Of a DNA stretch of 64,000 bases, positions 10,731 to 18,587 are shown piece by piece (position 1 is the stretch's first letter; every line of letters starts with the position of its first letter). Source of the stretch: DASVHS01 sp038244815 (GTDB lineage Bacteria > Acidobacteriota > Thermoanaerobaculia > Gp7-AA8); contig JBBRTB010000020.1 in NCBI GenBank assembly GCA_038244815.1, positions 20,456 through 84,455 of the forward strand, read 5' to 3'. Below the pieces are notes generated by a model, which was not told the DNA's origin, ran no database searches, and saw only the letters and a program-made list of their open reading frames with translations. Made by a program: the position numbers and the translations under genes.

Positions 10731-11226
10731 GTGGATAACTTCGGTGCCGCGCTTGCCGCGGTTCACGCTCCTGAAGAGCGAAGGGATCATTACGGAATAC
10801 GCCGTAGGCGGCGCGATGGCGTATGCCTTCTGGAGTGAGCCGACCGCAACGTTCGATCTCGACGTTTTCGTATTGTTGGGGTCACCGGGAATGCTCACCG
10901 ATCTTGGACCGATAGATCGGTGGGCGAAATCCCGTGGCTATCCTTAGGTCGCCGAGCACATCCTGATCGCTGGGATTCCCGTTCAGTTGATTCCTGCGTA
11001 CGAACTGGCCTCCGAGGCTGTCGCGAAAGCGGTGGAGTTGGACTATGACGGCCAGCCAGTGCGGGTAATCACGCCGGAGTACCTGATTGCAATGTACCTT
11101 GAGCCTGGCGCGAGAACTCACAAGCGCCTTGCTCGCGTGGGCGGCCTGCTGGACGAGGGGAATGTGGACCGGCGCTTGCTGAGTGTCCTGCTGGAGCGGT
11201 ATAACCTGGAGCTGCCTGAACAATGA
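10731..11226 (+). pseudogene. Decayed AbiEii-like nucleotidyltransferase gene (frameshift and amber stop)
   Basis: Conceptual product resembles small nucleotidyltransferase/AbiEii-type proteins: EYAVGGAMAYAF and TFDLDVFVLL (G-G and D-x-D catalytic region), then VAEHILIAGIPVQLIPAY and PEYLIAMYLEPGARTHKRLA. The N-terminus (GTG 10731, DNFGAALAAVHA) is in a different frame from the core, so a frameshift lies near 10770. An in-frame TAG at 10945-10947 splits the core again, with convincing family-like sequence on both sides. Two independent lesions argue for decay and not recoding. It may once have been an abortive-infection or toxin component. Confidence 0.75.
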
Positions 11227-11426
11227 AACCGGATCGCGTCCCCAACGCCGTCCACCAGCTACGCGAAGGTAAGCGCGAGATGCGCGAAGCGCGCACGAAG
11301 ATGAGCCTGCCAGAGAAAGTCGAGCAGGTCACACGTCTTCAGGCCGCCATGCTCCCAACGATTCGTCGCCGCCGAAAACTAGAGATCATTGAGCGCGTTT
11401 GGTCGCTGTCGCGGACACGCGAATGA
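11223..11426 (+). CDS. Small basic partner protein of the decayed cassette
   Basis: Product of 67 residues, highly charged and helical (REGKREMREARTKMSLPEKVEQV), starting at ATG 11223 that overlaps the pseudogene stop by 4 bp. Small helical proteins paired with nucleotidyltransferase-fold genes are often the other half of a two-gene module. No domain is recognised. With its partner disrupted it may no longer be functional. Confidence 0.5.
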   Translation: MKPDRVPNAVHQLREGKREMREARTKMSLPEKVEQVTRLQAAMLPTIRRRRKLEIIERVWSLSRTRE

Positions 11427-11453
11427 AGACTCACGCCATTCAGCGGGAGTCAT

Positions 11454-11470
11454 CAGGCCCGGCGATCTCG
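11454..11470 (+). repeat. 17-bp direct repeat, right copy
   Basis: Identical to 10654-10670. It ends 7 bp before the -35 hexamer of the histidine operon promoter, so the cassette is inserted directly against that promoter. Confidence 0.7.
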
Positions 11471-11477
11471 TGGAAAT

Positions 11478-11506
11478 TTGACATCGCTGTCCGGTGTCTT
11501 TACAGT
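11478..11506 (+). promoter_or_regulatory. Sigma-70-type promoter of the histidine operon
   Basis: A perfect -35 hexamer TTGACA (11478-11483), a 17-bp spacer and a -10 hexamer TACAGT (11501-11506, 4 of 6 consensus bases). Transcription should start near 11512-11514, only a few bases before the leader-peptide ATG at 11518, so the leader transcript would be almost leaderless. Confidence 0.7.
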
Positions 11507-11517
11507 CCGCAACGCCT

Positions 11518-11577
11518 ATGAAGTCCACACTCGCTCATCGCCACCACCACCATCACCATCACCATCACGTGATGTAG
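11518..11577 (+). CDS. hisL: His operon leader peptide with nine consecutive His codons
   Basis: A 19-codon frame, ATG 11518 to TAG 11575-11577, too short for ordinary gene callers. It encodes Met-Lys-Ser-Thr-Leu-Ala-His-Arg, then nine His codons in a row (11542-11568), Val, Met and stop, so 10 of 19 residues are His. In enteric bacteria such a leader senses charged tRNA-His: ribosome stalling on the His codons selects an antiterminator fold. A terminator follows 72 nt downstream, directly before hisZ. No Shine-Dalgarno sequence precedes the ATG; with the predicted start site it would be read from a near-leaderless mRNA. An in-frame GTG at 11494 is an alternative start. Confidence 0.88.
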   Translation: MKSTLAHRHHHHHHHHHVM

Positions 11578-11593
11578 GGGTGCCTTGTGCAAA

Positions 11594-11618
11594 GCGCCCC
11601 GAAGTCGAGAAGGGGCGC
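11594..11618 (+). promoter_or_regulatory. Leader hairpin between hisL and the attenuator terminator
   Basis: GCGCCCC (11594-11600) pairs with GGGGCGC (11612-11618) around an 11-nt loop. It lies 16 nt after the leader stop codon, within ribosome reach, and may be the pause or antiterminator-competing stem of the attenuator. The mutually exclusive folds have not been computed. Confidence 0.5.
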
Positions 11619-11649
11619 CGCGGAGCGAAGAATCATCAGAACTCTCCAG

Positions 11650-11682
11650 AACCTCTTCTCCACCCGGGGAAGGGGTTTTTTT
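11650..11682 (+). terminator. Intrinsic attenuator terminator before hisZ
   Basis: A 12-bp stem (AACCTCTTCTCC at 11650-11661 with GGGGAAGGGGTT at 11666-11677, two G.U pairs) with loop ACCC, followed by an unbroken run of seven T (11676-11682). It ends one base before hisZ ATG 11684. The 3' arm contains AAGGGG, the only plausible hisZ ribosome binding site, so the fold would stop both transcription and translation. Confidence 0.85.
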
Positions 11683-11683
11683 G

Positions 11684-12532
11684 ATGGTTCGACAGATTCG
11701 ATATCCCACCGGAGTGCGGCCGCTGCTCATCGAGGCCGCGGCGCGGCGCAAGCGCGTGGAACGCCGCTTCGCCGGTGCGCTGGAAGCCGCGGGCTTCGCC
11801 GAGATCATCCTGCCCGTGCTCGACTACGTCGACGCGTACGCCGCGGTGGCCTCGAGCGCGTCCGCGAAGCGCGCCTACCGCTTCGTCGATCGCGACGGTG
11901 AGCTCGTTTCGCTTCGCGCCGACTTCACGCCCATGGTCGCCCGCGCGCTCGCGCCCGTGATCGACAGCGAGCGATTGCCTCTGCGCGTTTTCTATCGCGG
12001 CGATGTGATCCGCTGCGAACGCTCGCGGCTCGGAGCGAGCCGGGAGATGTTTCAGATCGGCGCGGAGATCGTCGGCGACGACTCCATCGCCGCGGACGTG
12101 GCGGTCCTCAGGTTGGCGGCGGACCTGGCCGGCGACGCCACCATCGTCTACACCGATGCGCGCGTGATGAATGCGCTGGCCAGCGCGTCGCCGGCGCTCC
12201 GCGAAGCGCTGGTCAGCAAGAAGTCATCGTCCGATCCGCTGGCCGATCGACTCCTCGGCGGCACGGCCACGATCGACGACGTTCGGAGCTTCGCGCCCGC
12301 GGCTGCCGAGCGTCTGGCCACGATCTCCTCGTTGCTCGACTCCCGCTTCGTCCTGCACCTCGGCGACGCCGACGACGGCCCGACCTATTACACGGGAATC
12401 CGCTTCGCCGTTTACGCCGGCCCGGCGCGCTCGAAAATCGCGCAGGGCGGACGCTACGACGACCTCTACGAAAGGCTTGGAGCGGCCGCGCCGGCGGTCG
12501 GCTTCACGTTCACCATCGATGATCTCGACTGA
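11684..12532 (+). CDS. hisZ: ATP phosphoribosyltransferase regulatory subunit
   Basis: HisRS-like protein of 282 residues, needed by short-form HisG for catalysis and histidine feedback. Class II aminoacyl-tRNA synthetase core features include YPTGVRPLLIEAA at the N-terminus, LRADFTPMVARA (motif 2 region) and GGRYDDLYERLG. The C-terminal anticodon-binding domain of true HisRS is absent. ATG 11684 follows directly on the attenuator T-run. It overlaps hisG by 14 bp. First gene of a tightly packed operon. Confidence 0.9.
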   Translation: MVRQIRYPTGVRPLLIEAAARRKRVERRFAGALEAAGFAEIILPVLDYVDAYAAVASSASAKRAYRFVDRDGELVSLRADFTPMVARALAPVIDSERLPLRVFYRGDVIRCERSRLGASREMFQIGAEIVGDDSIAADVAVLRLAADLAGDATIVYTDARVMNALASASPALREALVSKKSSSDPLADRLLGGTATIDDVRSFAPAAAERLATISSLLDSRFVLHLGDADDGPTYYTGIRFAVYAGPARSKIAQGGRYDDLYERLGAAAPAVGFTFTIDDLD

Positions 12533-13163
12533 CCCCTTACGCATCGCTGTTCCCAAAGGACGCCTGCAGGACGACGTGCTGGGCGCGTTCGCCGCCGCCG
12601 GCTGCCGCATTCCTTCGCCCGACGAACTCCGGTCGCGCAGGCTCGTCTTCACGATCGACGACATCGAATGGATCTTCGTCAAGGACTGCGACGTGCCCGT
12701 CTACGTCGAGCACGGCGCTGCCGATGCCGGCGTGGCCGGCCTCGATCAGATCCTCGAGCACGACTCCACGGCGTACTCGCTGCTGGAGTTTCCGTTCGGG
12801 CGCTGCCGCATGTCGCTGATCGCGAACCAGGAGGCCGCGCCGCTCGGCGACCGCTCGACGGTGGCCACGAAGTATCCCCGTATGGCCCGGCAGTTTCTCG
12901 ATCGCCGCGGTTCCCATGCCGAGATCGTTCCGCTCGGTGGATCGGTGGAGCTGGCAGCGGTGCTCAGGCTGACGTCGCACGTGATCGACCTGGTCCAGAC
13001 CGGCGAGACGATTCGCGCCAACGGCCTCGTGGAAACGGAACACGTTCTGGACATCGCTCCGCGGCTGATCGTCGGCCGCGATTCCTATCGAAGACAGATG
13101 AAACGGATCCGCGAGCTGTCGGCGCGGATGGAGGAGAGTCTCGATGTCACTGTACAAGGCTGA
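12519..13163 (+). CDS. hisG: ATP phosphoribosyltransferase, short form
   Basis: First step of histidine synthesis: joins ATP and PRPP. The length of 214 residues is that of the short, HisZ-dependent form lacking the C-terminal regulatory domain. Motifs are RIAVPKGRL at the N-terminus, ADAGVAGLD, and the PRPP-binding loop DLVQTGETIRANGL near residue 160. The start is ATG 12519, in frame with MISTDPLRIAVPKGRL and inside the 3' end of hisZ; it overlaps hisD by 20 bp. Confidence 0.92.
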   Translation: MISTDPLRIAVPKGRLQDDVLGAFAAAGCRIPSPDELRSRRLVFTIDDIEWIFVKDCDVPVYVEHGAADAGVAGLDQILEHDSTAYSLLEFPFGRCRMSLIANQEAAPLGDRSTVATKYPRMARQFLDRRGSHAEIVPLGGSVELAAVLRLTSHVIDLVQTGETIRANGLVETEHVLDIAPRLIVGRDSYRRQMKRIRELSARMEESLDVTVQG

Positions 13164-14337
13164 CTCCGACGAAGGCCGTAGTGCTCTTCGCGATGTGGAG
13201 CAGCGCCGCGAAGCGAGCGTCACCGACGCCTTGCGCGTCGCTGACGAGGCCATTGCCGGCGTGCGCGCGCGCGGCGACGATTTCGTGCGCGAGCAGATCG
13301 AGCGCTTCGACGGCGTCAAGGTCGATCCGATCAAGGTGGCGCCGCGCGACGTGAGAGTCGATCCTGCTCTCGCCGACGCCATCGACACGGCCATCGTTCG
13401 CGTCCAGCTGTTTCACCGGCAACAGATGCCGGCGAGCTACACCTGGCGCTACGCCGGAACCGAGGCGACGCATCGCGTGAGGCCGCTGCGCCGCGTGGGC
13501 GTATACGTTCCCGGCGGACGGGCGGTGTATCTGTCGACGCTCATCATGACCGCGGTGCCGGCGGGCATCGCCGGCGTGTCGCAGATCGTCGCCGCAACCA
13601 CACCGGCCGCCGCCGGTCGCGACGAGTTCCATTACGTGTGCCACCAACTTGGCATCAACGAGATCTATCGGGCCGGGGGCGCGGCAGGTGTGGCCGCGCT
13701 GGCCCTGGGAACGCAGTCGCTCGAGCGCGTCGACAAGATCGTCGGTCCCGGCAATCAGTATGTGACCGCCGCGAAGGCGCGTCTCGCCGGCGTCACCGGC
13801 ATCGACATGCTGGCGGGACCGACCGAGCTCGTCGTGATCGCCGGCGAGACAGCGAACATCGACTTCGTGGCCGCGGATCTCGCGGCGCAGGCGGAGCATG
13901 GACCCGACTCGGCCGTGATCTGCATCTGGATCGGCCGCGGTGTCGATCTCCCGCAGGCGACGGTCAATCTCATTGTCGACACGGCGGATGAGGCCATCGC
14001 CATCGCCAACCGCATCGCTCCCGAGCACCTTTCGATCCAGACGAGCGATGCGAAGGATCTCGCCCAGAAGGCGGAGAATTGCGGCGCCGTGTTCTGCGGA
14101 CCGTCGTCGCCGGTCGCGGCCGGCGACTATATCGCCGGACCGAACCACGTTCTCCCGACCGGTGGCAGCGCCCGCTTCGCGTCACCGCTCGGCGTCTACG
14201 ATTTCGTGAAGCGTTCGAACATCATCTCGATGTCCGAAGAGGCCCTTGCGGCGGTGGCGCCGCTGGCACAGCTTCTGGCGGAGTTCGAGGGGCTGCCGCT
14301 GCACGCGCGTTCGCTGGCGCAGAGGAGCCTGGCATGA
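13144..14337 (+). CDS. hisD: Histidinol dehydrogenase
   Basis: Oxidises histidinol to histidine in two NAD-dependent steps, using zinc. The length of 397 residues is slightly short of the usual 420-440. Family signatures include RRVGVYVPGGRAVYLSTLIM, GPGNQYVTAAKA, MLAGPTELVVIA, LAAQAEHGPDSA (zinc-ligand Gln and His), and a C-terminal His in GLPLHARS. Its stop overlaps the hisC start (ATGA). Confidence 0.93.
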   Translation: MSLYKADSDEGRSALRDVEQRREASVTDALRVADEAIAGVRARGDDFVREQIERFDGVKVDPIKVAPRDVRVDPALADAIDTAIVRVQLFHRQQMPASYTWRYAGTEATHRVRPLRRVGVYVPGGRAVYLSTLIMTAVPAGIAGVSQIVAATTPAAAGRDEFHYVCHQLGINEIYRAGGAAGVAALALGTQSLERVDKIVGPGNQYVTAAKARLAGVTGIDMLAGPTELVVIAGETANIDFVAADLAAQAEHGPDSAVICIWIGRGVDLPQATVNLIVDTADEAIAIANRIAPEHLSIQTSDAKDLAQKAENCGAVFCGPSSPVAAGDYIAGPNHVLPTGGSARFASPLGVYDFVKRSNIISMSEEALAAVAPLAQLLAEFEGLPLHARSLAQRSLA

Positions 14338-15377
14338 GCCGCAGCGCTGTGGCCGCGATGACCGCTTACACGCTCGATCTGCGCGAAGCCGACGTGAAGC
14401 TCAACCAGAACGAGTCTCCGTACGATTTTCCGCGTGAGTTGAAAGAGGAGGCCCTGGCGCGCGTGCTCGATCGCCCATGGAACCTCTATCCCGATTTCGA
14501 GTCGCTGGCGCTGCGGGAAGCGATCGCCTCGGCCGAAGGGCTGACGGCCGGGAACATTCTGGCCGGCAACGGTTCGAACGAGCTGCTCGCCGCCGCGGTC
14601 GGAACGTTCGTCGGGCCGGGGACTCCGGTCGTGTTTCCGCGGCCGGCGTTCGCGTTGTACGAGAAGCTGATCACGATCTCCGGCGGGCTGGCCCTGCCGG
14701 TCGATTTCGATCCCGATTCGGGTCTGCTGCCGGTCGACGAGATGCTCGCCGTTATCGCGGCGCACCAGAACCCGGTGTCGATTCTCTGCTCGCCGAACAA
14801 TCCCACCGGCGGCGTGCTGCCGGAGAATGGCCTCGACCGGCTTTTGCGAAGCGGTGCGATGGTGTTGTTCGACCGCGCGTATTGCGATTTCGAGGAGGGG
14901 GGCCCGGCCGGAGAGCCGGCGCTGTGCTCCAACCTCGTGACGTTCCGCACGTTCTCGAAGGCGTTCGGACTGGCGTCGCTGCGCGTCGGATGGCTGGAGT
15001 CGACGGCCGAGAACTGCCGCGAGATCCGCAAGGTGAAGCTGCCGTATTCGCTGAACATCATCAGCGAGGCGATCGCCACGATCGCGCTCGGGAACCGGGA
15101 GCTGCGCGATGCTCACGTCGCCTCGATCATCGCCGAACGCCGGCGGGTCCTGGAGGCGATGCGTGCCATCCCCGGCATCACTCCGTTCCCGACGTCGGCG
15201 AACTTCATCGCCTTCCGCACGCCGGACGCCCGGCGCATGTTCGAGGCGCTGCTGGCGCGGCGCGTTCTCGTACGCGATGTCTCCGCGTATCCGCGCCTGA
15301 AGAATTGTCTGCGCGTCTCGATCGGGTCGCCTGAACAGAACGACGCGTTTCTCGACGCACTCAGGGAGGCTTTGTGA
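14334..15377 (+). CDS. hisC: Histidinol-phosphate aminotransferase
   Basis: PLP-dependent fold type I aminotransferase of 347 residues, converting imidazole-acetol phosphate to histidinol phosphate. KLNQNESPYDFP at the N-terminus is a HisC hallmark. The catalytic lysine lies in TFSKAFGLASLRVGW near residue 213, with CSPNNPTGG earlier and a carboxylate-binding Arg in the C-terminal LRVSIG. It overlaps hisD by 4 bp and hisB by 4 bp (GTGA). Confidence 0.93.
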   Translation: MSRSAVAAMTAYTLDLREADVKLNQNESPYDFPRELKEEALARVLDRPWNLYPDFESLALREAIASAEGLTAGNILAGNGSNELLAAAVGTFVGPGTPVVFPRPAFALYEKLITISGGLALPVDFDPDSGLLPVDEMLAVIAAHQNPVSILCSPNNPTGGVLPENGLDRLLRSGAMVLFDRAYCDFEEGGPAGEPALCSNLVTFRTFSKAFGLASLRVGWLESTAENCREIRKVKLPYSLNIISEAIATIALGNRELRDAHVASIIAERRRVLEAMRAIPGITPFPTSANFIAFRTPDARRMFEALLARRVLVRDVSAYPRLKNCLRVSIGSPEQNDAFLDALREAL

Positions 15378-15964
15378 GAAGCGCCACGGTCGAACGGATC
15401 ACCAAGGAGACGAAGGTTTGCGCCACGGTCGATCTCGACGGGGACGGCATGCAATCGCGGATCGAGACCCCGATCGGTTTCCTGTCGCACATGCTGGACG
15501 TCATCGCCCGTCACGGGCGCGTCGATCTCGACATCACGGCGTCGGGCGATACCTTCATCGACTATCACCACACCGTCGAAGACACCGGGCTGGTTCTCGG
15601 CGAAGCGTTCGCAAAAGCTCTCGGTCCGAAAACAGGGATCCGGCGCTTCGGGTCGGCGCACGTTCCGCTCGACGAGGCCCTGGCGCGCGTGGTCGTCGAC
15701 TTCGCGGGGAGGCCGTACCTCGTGTTCGAGGTGCCCATCGATCGGGAGATGCTGCTCATCCACAAGGATTTTCCGTTCGCGCTCGTGGAGGAGTTCTTCA
15801 AGTCTTTCGCGAACAAGTGCGCGTGCAACATCCACGTCGATCTGATTCGCGGGCGGAACGGTCACCATGCCGCCGAGGCGATCTTCAAGGCGTTCGCGCT
15901 GGCACTGCGCGATGCCAAGCAGGTCATCGGCGGCGACGTCCCGAGCACGAAGGGCGTGTTGTGA
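15374..15964 (+). CDS. hisB: Imidazoleglycerol-phosphate dehydratase
   Basis: Monofunctional manganese-dependent dehydratase of 196 residues. The two metal-binding signatures are YHHTVEDTG (near 60) and GHHAAEAIFKAFA (near 160), with GFLSHMLDV at 36-44. The phosphatase domain found at the N-terminus of enteric HisB is absent, so histidinol-phosphate phosphatase must come from elsewhere. The start is GTG, overlapping the hisC stop; hisH follows with the same GTGA overlap. Confidence 0.93.
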   Translation: MRSATVERITKETKVCATVDLDGDGMQSRIETPIGFLSHMLDVIARHGRVDLDITASGDTFIDYHHTVEDTGLVLGEAFAKALGPKTGIRRFGSAHVPLDEALARVVVDFAGRPYLVFEVPIDREMLLIHKDFPFALVEEFFKSFANKCACNIHVDLIRGRNGHHAAEAIFKAFALALRDAKQVIGGDVPSTKGVL

Positions 15965-16560
15965 CGGAGGTGACGCTGGTCGACTCGCCCTACGCGAACG
16001 TGGCCAACATCGCCCGCGCGTTGCGCGCGTCCGGCGCCGACCTTCGCATCACAGCAGAGCCCGAGGTCATCGGCGATGCCAGGAGGATCGTCCTCCCCGG
16101 CGTTGGAAGTTTTGCGGCGGCGCGGCGCTGGCTGCGCAATCGCGCCATCGACGACGCCCTCCGCGGCGCCGTCGACCGCGGCGCCTCGCTCCTCGGCATC
16201 TGCGTCGGGCATCAGCTTCTGTTCGATGTGTCGCATGAGATGGGAGAGACGGCCGGACTGGCTCTCCTGCGCGGCGAGGTCCGTCCGTACGACGGCGTGC
16301 TTCCCGTGCCCCAGATCGGCTGGAACCGCGTCGACTTCGATGAGAACCCGCTGTTCGCCGGCGTTCCCGCCGGCACCTCGTTCTACTTCGTCAATTCGTA
16401 CGCGGCGGTGAACGCGCCCGACGAGATCGCCCGTGCCGAATACGACGGCTCCTTCACCGCCGCGGTTCACAGCGGACGCGTATTCGGCGTGCAGTTCCAT
16501 CCGGAGAAGTCGTCGGCCGCCGGCCTGCGGCTGCTGAGGAACTTCGTGGCATGGAACTGA
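15961..16560 (+). CDS. hisH: Imidazole glycerol phosphate synthase, glutaminase subunit
   Basis: Class I glutamine amidotransferase of 199 residues that supplies ammonia to the HisF barrel. The nucleophile Cys is in LGICVGHQLLFD near residue 80, and the catalytic His and Glu are in GVQFHPEKSSAAG near the C-terminus. The start is GTG 15961. It overlaps the next gene by 10 bp, so it lies beside its partner, which here is fused to HisA. Confidence 0.92.
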   Translation: MTEVTLVDSPYANVANIARALRASGADLRITAEPEVIGDARRIVLPGVGSFAAARRWLRNRAIDDALRGAVDRGASLLGICVGHQLLFDVSHEMGETAGLALLRGEVRPYDGVLPVPQIGWNRVDFDENPLFAGVPAGTSFYFVNSYAAVNAPDEIARAEYDGSFTAAVHSGRVFGVQFHPEKSSAAGLRLLRNFVAWN

Positions 16561-18011
16561 TTCCGGCGATCGATCTGCTCGGCGGCAATGCCGTGCGGCT
16601 GCGGCGGGGCGACTTCGACGAGGTCACGACCTACGGCGAGCCTTCCGCCGTGCTGAAGCGTCTCGATGTGCCTTCCGGTTCCCGGTTGCACGTCGTCGAC
16701 CTCGAAGCCTCGCGCGGAGGGGCGCCGGTGGAGACGAGGCTGGTGCGCGAACTGAGCGCGAACGATCTGCGCGTGCAGGTCGGCGGCGGGATCCGCAGCG
16801 TCGATGCGGCGCGCACGTGGTTCGGCTGCGGTGCCGAGCGCATCGTCGTCGGCACGGCCGCGGCCGAGTCGCCGGATCTCCTCCGGGCGCTGCTCGGCGA
16901 GTTTGGAGCGGCCCGCGTGATTCCCGCGGTCGATGTTCGCGACGGGATCGTGCGCGTCAGCGGATGGCAGCGTGACGCCACCGCGTCGATGGCCGAGGTG
17001 CTGTCGCGGCTCGAGGAGCTGGGATGCGGCGAGATCCTGGTCACGGACATCTCGCGTGACGGTGTTCTGCGAGGACCGTCGTTCGCGCTCTACCGCCGGC
17101 TCATGAGCGCGACCTCCATGCGCGTGATCGCCTCGGGCGGTGTTGCCTCTCTAAGCGATCTCGTTTCGCTCGCTCGCCTGCCGAATGTGAGCGGCTGCGT
17201 CGTCGGGAAGGCTCTGCTCGACGGAACGATCCGTGTGGGCGAGGCGGCGGCGCGGCTGCGCAGCGCCGACACGATTCCGGTGCGCGTGATCCCGTGTCTC
17301 GACGTTCGCGATGGCCGGGTGGTCAAGGGTGTGAACTTCGCCGATCTGCGCGACAGCGGCGATCCCGTCGAATGCGCGAAGCGCTACGAAGCGGAGGGGG
17401 CGGACGAGATCGTCATCCTCGACGTTTCGGCGACGAACGCGAACCGCCAGACGGCGCTGGCCACCGTGCGCGATGTCGCCGCCGCGCTCTACATTCCGCT
17501 CACGGTCGGCGGCGGTATTCGCAGCGTCGACGACTTTCGTGCCGCGCTCCGCGCCGGTGCCGACCGCGTGGCCATCAACACCGCGGCCGTTCGCGATCCG
17601 GGGCTCATCGCCGCGTGCGCGCGCGAATTCGGCGTGCAGGCGGTCGTGCTCTCGTGCGACGCCAGAGACGGCAAGGTGATGGTGCGCAGCGGGAAGGAAT
17701 CGGCTCTGCTCGATGTGGTGGACTGGTGCCGGCGCGCCGAGGAGCTGGGGGCGGGGGAGATTCTGTTGACGTCGGTGGATCGCGATGGAACGAATTCCGG
17801 GTTCGATCTGGAATTGCTGCGGGCGGTCACGGGCAGCGTGCGCATCTCCGTGATCGCGTCGGGCGGGGCGGGCTCGCCCGAGGATTTTCGCGATGCCGTG
17901 GAGACGGGGGGTGCGCGCGCCGTGCTGGCTGCCTCGCTGTTTCATGACCGTCGCATTTCGATCGGGGAGGTGAAATCATTTCTCAGCACACAGGGGATTC
18001 CGGTCCGATGA
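16551..18011 (+). CDS. hisAF: Fused HisA-HisF: ProFAR isomerase + IGP synthase cyclase
   Basis: One uninterrupted frame of 486 residues carries two complete (beta-alpha)8 barrels. HisA spans about 1-238: IPAIDLLGGNAVRL with the catalytic Asp, VGGGIRS, VTDISRDG with the second Asp, and ASGGVASL. HisF spans about 243-486: VIPCLDVRDGRVVKGVNF, LTVGGGIRS, TSVDRDGTNSG and ASGGAGSPEDF. Only about 10 residues join them, and no stop codon lies between. A GTG at 17280 could in principle start HisF internally but would leave HisA without a stop. The two enzymes act in successive steps, and HisH lies directly upstream. Normally they are separate genes. Confidence 0.9.
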   Translation: MELIPAIDLLGGNAVRLRRGDFDEVTTYGEPSAVLKRLDVPSGSRLHVVDLEASRGGAPVETRLVRELSANDLRVQVGGGIRSVDAARTWFGCGAERIVVGTAAAESPDLLRALLGEFGAARVIPAVDVRDGIVRVSGWQRDATASMAEVLSRLEELGCGEILVTDISRDGVLRGPSFALYRRLMSATSMRVIASGGVASLSDLVSLARLPNVSGCVVGKALLDGTIRVGEAAARLRSADTIPVRVIPCLDVRDGRVVKGVNFADLRDSGDPVECAKRYEAEGADEIVILDVSATNANRQTALATVRDVAAALYIPLTVGGGIRSVDDFRAALRAGADRVAINTAAVRDPGLIAACAREFGVQAVVLSCDARDGKVMVRSGKESALLDVVDWCRRAEELGAGEILLTSVDRDGTNSGFDLELLRAVTGSVRISVIASGGAGSPEDFRDAVETGGARAVLAASLFHDRRISIGEVKSFLSTQGIPVR

Positions 18012-18574
18012 AGCTGACTCCGGCCATCGTCCGCGACGCGCGCTCAGGCGCGATTCTCACGCTCGCTTACGTCAGCGAGGAATCGCTGCGGGAGACGATC
18101 GAGAGCGGCGAGACGTGGTTCTGGAGCCGCAGCCGCAACGAGCTGTGGCACAAAGGCGCCACGTCCGGCAACACCCAGCGCGTCGTGCACATCGCCCATG
18201 ACTGCGACGACGACGCGCTGGTGATCTCGGTCATCCCGCGCGGTCCGGCCTGTCACACGGGAGCGCAGTCGTGCTTCGACGGCGTGCCGGCCCTGCCGCT
18301 GGAGAAACTCCAGGCAACGCTCCGCCGGCGCTTCGCGGACCGGCCGCCGGACTCGTACTCGGCGTCGCTCTTCGAGAAAGGCCGCAACGCCATCGCTCAG
18401 AAAATCGGGGAAGAGGCCAGCGAGGTCATCGTCGCCGTCCTCGGCGGAGAAGGGCGCGAACGTGTGGTGGCCGAGTCAGCCGATCTCGTCTTTCACCTGA
18501 TGGCGCTCCTGACGAACGAAGGCATCGAGTGGAGCGAGGTCGAGGCCGAACTGGAGCGCCGCAGCAGCCGTTGA
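18008..18574 (+). CDS. hisIE: Bifunctional phosphoribosyl-AMP cyclohydrolase / phosphoribosyl-ATP pyrophosphatase
   Basis: HisI domain (about 1-105) with ILTLAYVSEESL, FWSRSRNELWHKG, and zinc-ligand cysteines in CHTGAQSCF. HisE domain (about 110-188) with SYSASLFEKGRNAIAQKIGEE and EASEVIVAVLGG. It catalyses steps 2 and 3 of the pathway. It overlaps hisAF by 4 bp and closes the operon; the gene after it is convergent. Confidence 0.93.
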   Translation: MKLTPAIVRDARSGAILTLAYVSEESLRETIESGETWFWSRSRNELWHKGATSGNTQRVVHIAHDCDDDALVISVIPRGPACHTGAQSCFDGVPALPLEKLQATLRRRFADRPPDSYSASLFEKGRNAIAQKIGEEASEVIVAVLGGEGRERVVAESADLVFHLMALLTNEGIEWSEVEAELERRSSR

Positions 18575-18587
18575 CGCACGCGTGCGG

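Noticed and set aside
10945..10947. In-frame TAG as pyrrolysine or recoding
   Set aside because: The same gene also has a frameshift, and pyrrolysine is not expected in this family; simple decay explains both.
17280..17282. Internal GTG as a separate hisF start
   Set aside because: No stop codon ends HisA before it and no ribosome site precedes it, so a fusion is the simpler reading.
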